From: CAMTWB01 sp037441775
GTDB lineage: Bacteria > Desulfobacterota > Syntrophia > Syntrophales > CAMTWB01
Direction: 5' to 3'
DNA length: 64,000 nt
NCBI GenBank assembly: GCA_037441775.1
Contig: JBBIRO010000007.1
Span: 1 to 64,000 of the forward strand
How positions within the stretch are numbered: the first letter of the stretch is position 1; every line of letters begins with the position of its first letter. A program made the translations under genes and the position numbers. Below are positions 7,603-15,713 of the stretch, piece by piece. The notes under the pieces were generated by a model. It ran no database searches, was not told the origin of the DNA, and was given only the letters and a program-made list of their open reading frames with translations.

Positions 7603-9188
7603 AAAAATATATCCAGGCCCTCTCACTGCTTCTTTTTACCGGCCTCTTTTTCCTTACCACCTATAAATTGCCGGATTGGATTCCCGCCGATATTTACCTG
7701 CGGATCAACCCGCTTTTGGGAATCACGGCCGTTCTTGCCTCCCGGGAGATAATCGACCGCCTACTGTGGTCAGTAGTTCTCATCGGAGCAACCTTGGTTG
7801 TCGGGCGTTTCTTCTGCGCCTATCTCTGCCCGCTGGGAGCCACCATCGACGGTTTGGATTTTCTTTTCTTCCGGCACCTTAGACGATCGGTTTTGAAAAC
7901 AGACAGCAGGCTGCGCCGCGGGAAATATTTTCTGCTTGCTTTGATAATTGCCGCGGCCATAACAGGGGTTGCCATTGTTTATCTTGTTGACCCAATAGTT
8001 TTGCTGACTAGATTTTATACCTTCGTGCTCTACCCGGTTCTTGTGGCCCTCCTGAACATTGTTCTGGATCTGATCCGCCCTGTTTCCCGGGCCCTGGGCC
8101 TGATCAGCGTTTCCCACTACCACTATCCCCAGCCCGTCTTTTATATGACGACGATCACGCTCCTGGTCGTCGGGGGAATAATCACTCTAAATCGGTTGTC
8201 TCCAAGGTTCTGGTGCCGATACCTCTGCCCCTTGGGCGCCCTGCTTAGCTTATTGTCTTCCTGGGGAATTTTCCGCCGTCAGGTAAGTCCGGACTGCAAC
8301 CGTTGCCTGCTCTGCCGGGATCGCTGTCCGATGGGAGCGATTGATGAAAACCCTTTGGAAACCCGGTCAAAGGAATGCGTCCAATGCTTAAACTGCGCCA
8401 GCGTCTGTCCCAAACACGCAATTTCCTTCCCCGCCGCCTTACCCATGGCCGGCAAATACTCCCGGATTGATGTTTCCCGGCGGGGTTTTATTTTCTCGAT
8501 GGCGGGCGGGTTGACAGTTGGTTTCTTGTCCTCTCAAAGCCCATTTACCGCCCTGCAGGGGAAAAATCAGCTTGTCCGGCCACCGGGGTCACTGCCGGAG
8601 ATGGAATTCCTGCGCGCCTGCATCCGTTGCGGGGAATGTATGAAATCCTGTGTCACCAATACTATTCAGCCCTGTTTTTGGGAATCCGGTTTTTCCGGCC
8701 TGTGGAGCCCCAAGCTTGACCTGCGGCTGGCCGCCTGTGAACCAAACTGTAATATCTGCGGCCGGGTATGTCCCACTCAGGCGATCCGGTCACTGCCGCT
8801 GGACGAGAAGACCCACGCCAAAGTAGGCAATGCGGTTTTATTAAAAGAGAAGTGCCTGGTGTGGGCGCAAAACAAACTCTGCTTGATATGTGATGAAATC
8901 TGTCCCTACAATGCTATTGTTTTCCGCCCTATTGAAGGGTATCGGCGACCCGTGGTGATTGCCTCCCGGTGCAATGGCTGCGGCTATTGCGAACAAAAAT
9001 GCCCAGTCAAGGGGGAATCAGCCATCGTTGTAGTACCCGATGGCGAGATCCGCCTCAAGACGGGTTCCTATATCGAGGAGGCGAAAAGGCTGAATCTGGA
9101 ATTCAGGTCTGACCCCGGCGATGACAGGTTCATCCTGGACGAAACGGGATTTGTGGTCGGCGAGACGAAGAAAAGGGAGAAGAAATAA
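7599..9188 (+). CDS. NapH/NapG-like fusion: membrane polyferredoxin with internal Tat-like motif
   Basis: The N-terminal half (residues 1-210) has about four to five membrane helices with two CxxxCP motifs (FFCAYLCPLG, FWCRYLCPLG), the arrangement of NapH-type quinol oxidases. Two [4Fe-4S] motifs follow (CNRCLLCRDRCP, CVQCLNCASVCP). A second module begins near residue 293 with SRRGFIFSMAGG, which looks like a NapG Tat signal now internal. It is followed by CIRCGECMKSC, CEPNCNICGRVCP, CLICDEICP and CNGCGYCEQKCP. The likely role is moving electrons between the quinone pool and a periplasmic partner, perhaps the DUF362 protein. The start codon overlaps the DUF362 stop. Confidence 0.82.
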   Translation: MKKYIQALSLLLFTGLFFLTTYKLPDWIPADIYLRINPLLGITAVLASREIIDRLLWSVVLIGATLVVGRFFCAYLCPLGATIDGLDFLFFRHLRRSVLKTDSRLRRGKYFLLALIIAAAITGVAIVYLVDPIVLLTRFYTFVLYPVLVALLNIVLDLIRPVSRALGLISVSHYHYPQPVFYMTTITLLVVGGIITLNRLSPRFWCRYLCPLGALLSLLSSWGIFRRQVSPDCNRCLLCRDRCPMGAIDENPLETRSKECVQCLNCASVCPKHAISFPAALPMAGKYSRIDVSRRGFIFSMAGGLTVGFLSSQSPFTALQGKNQLVRPPGSLPEMEFLRACIRCGECMKSCVTNTIQPCFWESGFSGLWSPKLDLRLAACEPNCNICGRVCPTQAIRSLPLDEKTHAKVGNAVLLKEKCLVWAQNKLCLICDEICPYNAIVFRPIEGYRRPVVIASRCNGCGYCEQKCPVKGESAIVVVPDGEIRLKTGSYIEEAKRLNLEFRSDPGDDRFILDETGFVVGETKKREKK

Positions 9189-9189
9189 T

Positions 9190-9600
9190 TGCCTGGAGGC
9201 CTTAGTCAGGCTGCATCATCCGGGGGGTAATCTCTCAGGAAGGGATGTGCAGTACCTGGATCAGGAAGGGAGCGTTTCGAATGGAACGATGAGCTTGACG
9301 CCGCCACCGATGCCGCCCGGCGATCCCTGTCAAGGAGTGCTTGTACCACTGCCGCCGCGGACGGATAGCGGAAGTGTCCAGGGGTCAGTTCAGCAAGAAG
9401 ATCCGGTCCGGCGGCCATCGCGCCGTCTCCTGGGAAACGGACCAGCCGAATATTCTGATCCCCCATTTCGGATATGAGCTTACCCTCCTGGCTTGCGCAA
9501 AGCAGCATATGATTGTATGCAACGAAGTTGCAGCAGCCGGGACAACACAGCCTCAACAGAAGACCTTGTTTGAACTTATTCGAAACTCGCTTTGTTACAA
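9190..9600 (+). pseudogene. Possible frameshifted remnant of an unrecognised small protein
   Basis: No intact gene is seen between the polyferredoxin and tRNA-Lys. Two overlapping plus-strand frames read as one plausible protein if joined near 9325-9335: SVSNGTMSLTPPPMPPGDPC in one frame and ECLYHCRRGRIAEVSRG onward in the next, ending around NEVAAAGTTQ. The family is not recognised. The claim rests only on how protein-like the two stretches look. Confidence 0.25.
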
Positions 9601-9628
9601 CCCCTTTGGAAGATTATTGATTATCAAA

Positions 9629-9705
9629 TGGTGGGCCGTGCGGGATTTGAACCCGCGACCAACGGATTAAAAGTCCGCTGCTCTACCTAACTGAGCTAAC
9701 GGCCC
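9629..9705 (-). tRNA. tRNA-Lys (anticodon TTT)
   Basis: Read on the minus strand the acceptor GGGCCGT pairs with ACGGCCC. The D arm TAGCTCAGTTAGGTAGAGC is standard, the anticodon loop CTTTTAA gives anticodon TTT, the T arm GGTTCAAATCC is intact, and CCA is encoded at 9629-9631. Confidence 0.96.
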
Positions 9706-9720
9706 GTTTTGAGACTGGCG

Positions 9721-9750
9721 CTAATAGCAGTTGCCGGACAGTAATGTCAA
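9721..9750 (-). promoter_or_regulatory. Sigma-70-type promoter of tRNA-Lys
   Basis: On the minus strand a consensus TTGACA (9745-9750) is followed after 18 bp by TATTAG (9721-9726), 16 bp before the first base of the tRNA. Confidence 0.65.
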
Positions 9751-9756
9751 GATAAA

Positions 9757-9988
9757 CTTGACTGCGCGGTAAAAAGTCCGGATATTTACGTTGCGCTGCG
9801 TCCCTCGTCAGGGGGAAGCTGTTGGTGCAGCCTAGGAGCCTTGAGGCCTTTGTCAACCTTGGCAATAGGCAATGCGAGTCCCACCCACAAGGGGCGGGAC
9901 TGCAAAAACAACTTTATTCCTGGTCGTTTTTGAACTACGGTTTTGCATAATTTTTTACGAAATCGTCAAACTTGATGTCTTCGTAAAA
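9757..9988. repeat. Composite intergenic repeat: R1 termini plus R2 hairpin
   Basis: The interval 9706-10020 has no gene. It holds TTGACTGCGCGGTAAAAAGTCC at 9760-9779 (R1-terminus variant). It also holds the R2 hairpin GTCCCACCC/GGGCGGGAC at 9878-9900 preceded by GGCAATAGGCAA, and an inverted pair of R1 ends at 9952-9988 (TTTTTACGAAATCGTCA facing TGTCTTCGTAAAA). It may also act as a transcription barrier at the end of the ser-pur operon. Confidence 0.55.
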
Positions 9989-10020
9989 CGCCCTGATCCC
10001 GCCTTGCGTTGCTACGAAGC

Positions 10021-11316
10021 TCAGGGCAAGAAGGGATTTTTAAGAACTATCGTTTCCTCGCGGCTGGGGCCCACCGATACGAGTACAACTTCCACTCCCG
10101 TAAGCACCTCGATCCGTTCGATATATTTTCTGGTGTTTTTGGGAAGCTCATCCAGGGAGCGAGCATCGCTGATCTGCCCCGACCACCCGTCGAGCGTCTC
10201 ATAGATCGGTTTGCATTGCGATAAGATTTTCATGCCGGCGGGCACATTGTTGATTGTCTCGCCGCTTTCCATCCGGTAGCCCGTGCAGATATTGATCTTT
10301 TCCAGCCCGGTAAGCACATCTAGCTTGGTCAGACACAAACCGCCGATGCCGGAGTTGCGGATAGCCTGGTTCACCAGGCACAGGTCTAGCCATCCGCAGC
10401 GACGCTTACGGCCGGTGGTGGAGCCGAATTCCCTGCCTGCTTCCTGAAGATACTGACCGGTGTCGTCACAAAGTTCGGTCGGGAATGGTCCTTCGCCGAC
10501 CCGGGTGGTGTAGGCCTTGCAGATTCCCATTACGTTGTTCATTGCGCCCGGCCCCACACCGCTTCCAGTGGCGGCGCTGCCGGAAGCTGTATTAGACGAG
10601 GTAACGTAGGGATAGGTGCCATGGTCAATATCCAAATGGGCTCCCTGCGCCCCTTCGAATAGTATCTTTCTGCCTTTCTTGATCTCCTCCGCCAGAATAA
10701 AAGAGGTATCGGCAACAAAAGGTCTGATGTAATCCGCGTGAGCAAGATACTCGGCAAAAATCTTCTCGCCATCCAGCGGTTCCATTTGAAACCTTCTGGT
10801 AAGATAAAAATTCTTCTCCTCCAGGTTGGCCATCAGTATCTGCCGGAAAACATCCTCATCCATCAGGTCGCAGATTCGGATGCCCTGACGGTTTACCTTA
10901 TCTTCGTAGCAGGGCCCTATTCCCCGCCCGGTGGTGCCGATTTTGTGTAACAGGTGCGATTCCCTGGCCAGATCGATGCTCCGGTGATAGGGCATGATCA
11001 CGTGGGCGCGGTCGCTCACCAGGAGTCGGGTATTGTCCGGAAGCAAGCCCCTTACCCGGAGACGTTCTATCTCCATGATCAGCACCTGGGGATCGATTAC
11101 CATGCCGTTGCCGAGGATGCAGAGCTTGTGGTTATGCAGGATGCCTGAAGGGATAAGATGCAGAATGGTCTTTTCCCCTTTTACCACCAGGGTATGCCCG
11201 GCATTGTTGCCGCCCTGGAACCTGACAATTACCTGGGCTTTCTCGGCGTACAGGTCAACAACCTTGCCCTTGCCCTCATCTCCCCACTGGGTACCGATTA
11301 TCGTGACGTTTGCCAT
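10021..11316 (-). CDS. purA: Adenylosuccinate synthetase
   Basis: PurA catalyses GTP-dependent condensation of IMP and aspartate to adenylosuccinate, the first committed step to AMP. The 431-residue length is normal. Motifs are the N-terminal GTQWGDEGKGKVVD P-loop, GGNNAGHT, the IMP-binding GTTGRGIGPCYEDK, and the late TTGRKRRCGWLD. It is the last gene of serC-serA-purA, 9 bp after serA. The last residues (LKNPFLP) lie next to repeat sequence and may be slightly altered from the ancestral end. Confidence 0.97.
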   Translation of the reverse strand: MANVTIIGTQWGDEGKGKVVDLYAEKAQVIVRFQGGNNAGHTLVVKGEKTILHLIPSGILHNHKLCILGNGMVIDPQVLIMEIERLRVRGLLPDNTRLLVSDRAHVIMPYHRSIDLARESHLLHKIGTTGRGIGPCYEDKVNRQGIRICDLMDEDVFRQILMANLEEKNFYLTRRFQMEPLDGEKIFAEYLAHADYIRPFVADTSFILAEEIKKGRKILFEGAQGAHLDIDHGTYPYVTSSNTASGSAATGSGVGPGAMNNVMGICKAYTTRVGEGPFPTELCDDTGQYLQEAGREFGSTTGRKRRCGWLDLCLVNQAIRNSGIGGLCLTKLDVLTGLEKINICTGYRMESGETINNVPAGMKILSQCKPIYETLDGWSGQISDARSLDELPKNTRKYIERIEVLTGVEVVLVSVGPSREETIVLKNPFLP

Positions 11317-11325
11317 AATATCCCT

Positions 11326-12909
11326 TTACATCTTAAGACGTTTTACTTTCAACACATGCGGCATCTTTTTTAAGCCTTCCAAAACTGCATCGGATAGCGG
11401 GCTGTCGGTGCTAAGAACCATCAGTGCCTGCTGGTCCACCAGTTGCCGGCTCAGATGCATCTGGGCGATGTTGATTGCGTTGTTGCCCAGAATGGTTCCG
11501 ATGTTGCCCACCACCCCTGGTTGATCATGGTTGGAAAGAACAAGCATGTTGCCTTCCGGTATTATCTCCACGGTAAATCTGTTTACCTTTACTATTCGGG
11601 GGTCATTGCGTCCAAAAATAGTTCCTGCCGCGCTTCCCTCCTCCTGGGCGGTTTTTACGGTAAGGCTGATCAGGCTGGAATAGGCCTTGAGCTCCGTACT
11701 TTTCACCTCCAGCACATGGATGCCCCTTTCCCTGGCGACCAGGGGCGCGTTGATGTAATTGATCCCCTCCTTTAGCACCGGGGTCAGGAGGCCCTTGAGC
11801 AGCGAGATGGTTATTGGCGCCAGGTTATGGGCCAAAATTTCTCCGCTGTACTCGATGGTTACCTCTTTAATGGCGCCGGAGAGCAATTGAGCTTGGAAGA
11901 GGCCTAGTTTTTCCGCTAAAACCAGATACGGCTTAATTACGTTTAGTACCTCTGCGCTTACGGAAGGGAAGTTTAAGGCGTTTCTTATTTCGCCCCTGGT
12001 CAGGAAGTCCGATATCTGCTCGGCAATGGCGATGGCCACGTTAATCTGGGCCTCGTCGGTTGATGCTCCCAGATGGGGGGTGCAGATAACATTTTCCAGG
12101 TCGAGAAGTTCCTTGTTCCGGCATGGTTCCTCCTCGAAGACATCCAGGGCTGCCCCGGCAACCAGGCCCGAAAGCAGGGCATCGTGAAGGTCCTTTTCCA
12201 GGATGATTCCTCCCCGGGCGCAGTTGACCAGGTAAACTCCCCGTTTCATTTTCTGGAAGGCTTCCGCATTGATGATTCCCCTGGTTTCATCAGTCAGCGG
12301 AACATGAACTGAGATATAGTCGCTGCTTTGCAATATCTCATCGAGCGACACCAGGCTTATGCCAATATTAGCCGCCGCGTCAGCGGAAATGTGGGGATCG
12401 TAAGCAAGGACGTTCATCTTCAAGCCCTTGGCGCGTTCGGCCACGGCGGAGCCGACACGTCCGATCCCGATTATGCCTAAGGTCTTGTTGTAAAATTCGT
12501 TGCCGATGAAACGACCCTTCTCCCATTTGCCAGCCTTCACGGACGCCGTGGCCTGCGGTATCCGCCGGGCCATAGCGAGCATCATGGCTATGGTATGCTC
12601 CGCCGTGGTAACCGTGTTTCCTCCCGGGGTGTTCATGACCACGATGCCTCTTTTGGTGGCTGCTTCCAGGTCCACATTGTCCAGGCCAGTGCCCGCCCGC
12701 CCGATGATGCTCAAGCGGCCGGCGCAGGCAATCACCTCGCGCGTCACCTTGGTAGCGCTCCTGATTACCAGAGCGTCATAATCGCCGATAACTTCCAGCA
12801 ACTCTTGGTGAGACAGCTTGGTCCTTATATCAACCAGGGAATCGGGTATTTTTTCCAGTATTTCGATTCCCTCTGCGGCAATTGAGTCACTCACTAAAAT
12901 GCGCGGCAT
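11326..12909 (-). CDS. serA: D-3-phosphoglycerate dehydrogenase
   Basis: SerA oxidises 3-phosphoglycerate to 3-phosphohydroxypyruvate with NAD, the entry to serine synthesis. The 527-residue form has the catalytic and Rossmann domains (GIIGIGRVGSAVAERAKG near 145; catalytic Arg in NCARGGII; His in TPHLGAST). An intervening domain and a C-terminal ACT domain (from about 455, NHDQPGVVGNIGTILG) follow. This is the long type found in Bacillus, mycobacteria and many anaerobes; the ACT domain suggests amino-acid feedback. It begins 6 bp after serC. Confidence 0.97.
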   Translation of the reverse strand: MPRILVSDSIAAEGIEILEKIPDSLVDIRTKLSHQELLEVIGDYDALVIRSATKVTREVIACAGRLSIIGRAGTGLDNVDLEAATKRGIVVMNTPGGNTVTTAEHTIAMMLAMARRIPQATASVKAGKWEKGRFIGNEFYNKTLGIIGIGRVGSAVAERAKGLKMNVLAYDPHISADAAANIGISLVSLDEILQSSDYISVHVPLTDETRGIINAEAFQKMKRGVYLVNCARGGIILEKDLHDALLSGLVAGAALDVFEEEPCRNKELLDLENVICTPHLGASTDEAQINVAIAIAEQISDFLTRGEIRNALNFPSVSAEVLNVIKPYLVLAEKLGLFQAQLLSGAIKEVTIEYSGEILAHNLAPITISLLKGLLTPVLKEGINYINAPLVARERGIHVLEVKSTELKAYSSLISLTVKTAQEEGSAAGTIFGRNDPRIVKVNRFTVEIIPEGNMLVLSNHDQPGVVGNIGTILGNNAINIAQMHLSRQLVDQQALMVLSTDSPLSDAVLEGLKKMPHVLKVKRLKM

Positions 12910-12915
12910 CAGTGT

Positions 12916-14067
12916 TTACCCTCCTTGTGGCCTTGGTAGCCCTGCAATTCTACGATTGCAGATCCTTTCGAGCTCGGCAAGCGCCCTTTTTAAACTGGCA
13001 AGCTCGACGGTCGGGCCGCACCAGAAGCGAAAACCGGCCGGAGCGTCACGGTAGGAGTTGATATCGTAAGCGATACCGCTTTTGCTCAGCTCGGCGGCAA
13101 TCAGCTTTAAAAACTCATCCAGTTCCCGCGGATAGCTGCATCCAAGCTTTTCGCCGGACACCCGTAAACAAACCGAGGTGCTGGATCTGATATTTTTATC
13201 CTGCGCCAGGAAAGAAGCCCAGGGGTTTCTGTCAACCCATTCCTCCACGGCAGTCAAGTTGGCCTGGCTTCTGGCAATCAAAGCATTGAGTCCGTGATCG
13301 GCGGCCCAGCAAAGGGCGTCGAGGTAATCCTCCACGCAAAGAAGGGAGGGAGTGTTGATGGTATCGCCTTCGAAGATGGAACGGTCCACCCGGCCGGATT
13401 TTTTTATTCTGAATACTTTCGGCATCGGCCAGGGAGGCTCGTAAGAATCGATCCTTTCCACGGCGCGGGGGCTCAAAACCAGCATTCCGTGGGCCGCCTC
13501 TCCGCCGAGGCATTTCTGCCAGGAAAAGGTTGTCGCATCGAGTTTCAGCCAATCCATAGGCATGGCAAATGCGGCGCTGGTGGCGTCACAGAGGGTAAGC
13601 CCGGAGCGGTTGACAGGAATCCAGTCCCAATGAGGAACCTTGACGCCGCTGGTGGTGCCGTTGGCCGTGAAGACCACGTCAGCAGACCATTCGATATTGT
13701 TAAGATCCGGAATCTGCCCGTAGGGCGCGCTCCTGACTGCGGCATTGAGCTTCAGTTGTTCGGTGATATCTGCCGCCCAGCCCTTGCCGAAGCTTTCCCA
13801 CGCCAAAACGGTGATTGCCCGCGGGCCCAAAAGGTTCCACATGGCCGCCTCAAAGGCTCCGGTATCCGAACCGGGCATTATCCCAATGAGATAATCATCT
13901 GGAATACCTAGAATTTGCCTGGTTTTTTCTATTGATTCCGTCAGTCTTTTTCGGCCCGGAGCGGAGCGATGCGACCGGCCCACAAGCGCATCCTTCAAGA
14001 TGTCTAAGTTCCAGCCTGGCCGCTTGGCACAGGGACCGGAACTGAAATTTGGATTGTGCATTATCAA
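12916..14067 (-). CDS. serC: Phosphoserine aminotransferase (alphaproteobacterial/archaeal-type)
   Basis: SerC transaminates 3-phosphohydroxypyruvate with glutamate to O-phosphoserine. The protein has the N-terminal NFSSGPCAKRPGW, the substrate loop RSHRSAPGRKRL, and the PLP lysine in FSWQKCLGGEAAHG (about residue 195). The overall form is the 380-residue subfamily seen in alphaproteobacteria and methanogens rather than the E. coli type. It is first in the serC-serA-purA operon. The start may be the ATG at 14067 or the ATG two codons later (MHNPNFSSGP). Confidence 0.93.
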   Translation of the reverse strand: MIMHNPNFSSGPCAKRPGWNLDILKDALVGRSHRSAPGRKRLTESIEKTRQILGIPDDYLIGIMPGSDTGAFEAAMWNLLGPRAITVLAWESFGKGWAADITEQLKLNAAVRSAPYGQIPDLNNIEWSADVVFTANGTTSGVKVPHWDWIPVNRSGLTLCDATSAAFAMPMDWLKLDATTFSWQKCLGGEAAHGMLVLSPRAVERIDSYEPPWPMPKVFRIKKSGRVDRSIFEGDTINTPSLLCVEDYLDALCWAADHGLNALIARSQANLTAVEEWVDRNPWASFLAQDKNIRSSTSVCLRVSGEKLGCSYPRELDEFLKLIAAELSKSGIAYDINSYRDAPAGFRFWCGPTVELASLKRALAELERICNRRIAGLPRPQGG

Positions 14068-14501
14068 CCTCTCACCAGGACTCTAAATCAGCTCTGGCAA
14101 TTTATATATCAGCCTCGCCCCCTTTTCTCAAGGCATTTAGAAATGCTTTTTTGTAAGCGAGGTCTTTGACGAGGACGGCAAACAATTCCGAAAGTGGCAG
14201 TTTTACGGAGCGTCCCCCTTGGCAAGAGGCAAGACCTGTCGCCGCCTACAAGAGGCGGCGCTACCTTTTTATCGCCCTTATTTTAGCCGAAGCCACTTAA
14301 AGCTGAGTCGTTAACTGCGCCTAAAATATTATATTGCAAAAAGACAAAAATCGGTTATGTAGTCACAAGTTCTTTGGTCTATTGTTAACTTGTTGGCCAG
14401 GGGTCAATGTATTGAATGAAGGCGTTCCTACCGGCGCTGGGGCAGGCTTAAGGCGGGACGGATTATCTTGTTGGCAGTTGATTATCTGAAGGGGGATGAA
14501 G
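14068..14501. other. Intergenic region between divergent serC and gdh; holds R2 and a weak R1-like sequence
   Basis: No gene is seen. At 14222-14271 there is an R2-type repeat with the stem CGCCGCCT/AGGCGGCG (14240-14260) after GGCAAGAGGCAAGACC. Near 14149-14180 a diverged R1-like end (GCTTTTTTGTAAGCGAGGTC) precedes it. The remaining AT-rich sequence around 14330-14400 must contain the promoter of gdh-gcdA, but I cannot assign its boxes. Confidence 0.45.
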
Positions 14502-15665
14502 ATGTTTTTTGAATTGTCGGAAGAATTGTTGATGCTCAGGGACACGGTGCGGGATTTTGCGGTGGAGAAGATTGCGCCTTATGCGGATGAATGGGATGAG
14601 AAACATTATTTTCCCTATGAGGAGGTCGTCAAACCAATGGGAGAACTGGGTTTTTTTGGCACGGTAATCCCGGAGGAATACGGCGGCAATGAGATGGGTT
14701 GGCTTGCGGCGATGATCATCACTGAAGAGATTGCCCGGGCTTCGAGTTCGCTGCGGGTTCAGGTTAACATGCAGGAGATTGGCTGTGCCTATACGATTTG
14801 CCGCTACGGCTCGGAGGAGTTGAAGAAGAAATATGTTCCCCGATTGGTGAATGCTGATTTATTGGGCGCTTTTGCCATTACCGAGCCGGAGGCGGGTTCT
14901 GATCTCATGGCCATGAAGTCTGCTGCTGTTGACAAGGGCGACCATTGGCTCCTCAACGGGACCAAGACCTGGATTTCCAATGCCACTGTCGGCGGCGTGA
15001 ATATTTATTATGCCTATACGGATCGGGCCGCTGGAGCTCGGGGCATGTCTGCTTTTGTGGTGGATCTCGAGAATTTCAACGGGATTACCGTGACGAATCT
15101 GGACAAGATGGGGTCGCGTTCTTCGCCCACCGGGGAGATCATCCTGGAGGATACACGGGTTCCCAAGGACAACATTCTGGGCAAGCCCGGCGACGGGGCG
15201 AAGATTGTGTTTGGATCTCTCGCCCAGACGCGGTTATCGGCTGCCGCCGGTGGCATTGGTCTTGCCCAGGCCTGCCTGGATGCAGTAACCAAGTACGCCA
15301 TGGAGCGTTGCCAGTTTGGGCAGGCTATCGGTCATTTTCAGATGAACCAGGACATGATCGGCCAGATGGTGGCGGAGATTGAGGCGGCGCGGCTGATGGT
15401 TTACAAGGCGGCCTGGCAGAAGGATCAGGGTAACCTGAGCAACAACCTGGAGGTAGCCCAGGCGAAATATCTGGCGGGTGAGCTTGCCTATAAGTGTTCT
15501 CAGTACGCCATGCGCATTCTGGGCGCTTATGGCTATTCCACGGAGTATCCGGTGGCCCGTTACTTCCGGGATGCCCCCACCTATGCCATGGTGGAGGGTT
15601 CAGCCAATGTCTGCAAGTTCATAATGGCCCAGGATCAGTTGGGGATACGCAAGGCCAACCGGTGA
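14502..15665 (+). CDS. Glutaryl-CoA dehydrogenase, probably non-decarboxylating
   Basis: An acyl-CoA dehydrogenase of about 387 residues, FAD-dependent, acting in the cytoplasm. It has the FAITEPEAGSDL and TKTWISNA flavin/substrate blocks and the late YAMVEGSANVCKFIMAQDQLG with the catalytic Glu (about residue 365). In the decarboxylating human enzyme the residue before the catalytic Glu is Tyr; here it is Val, the change reported for non-decarboxylating glutaryl-CoA dehydrogenases of anaerobes such as Desulfococcus and Syntrophus. Its product would be glutaconyl-CoA, the substrate of the next gene. The ATG at 14502 has the GAAGGGGG ribosome site at better spacing than the ATG at 14496. Confidence 0.88.
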   Translation: MFFELSEELLMLRDTVRDFAVEKIAPYADEWDEKHYFPYEEVVKPMGELGFFGTVIPEEYGGNEMGWLAAMIITEEIARASSSLRVQVNMQEIGCAYTICRYGSEELKKKYVPRLVNADLLGAFAITEPEAGSDLMAMKSAAVDKGDHWLLNGTKTWISNATVGGVNIYYAYTDRAAGARGMSAFVVDLENFNGITVTNLDKMGSRSSPTGEIILEDTRVPKDNILGKPGDGAKIVFGSLAQTRLSAAAGGIGLAQACLDAVTKYAMERCQFGQAIGHFQMNQDMIGQMVAEIEAARLMVYKAAWQKDQGNLSNNLEVAQAKYLAGELAYKCSQYAMRILGAYGYSTEYPVARYFRDAPTYAMVEGSANVCKFIMAQDQLGIRKANR

Positions 15666-15713
15666 AAGATAAAGAACAATGATTGCCAATCGCTGATATG
15701 AGGAGAGAGTTGG

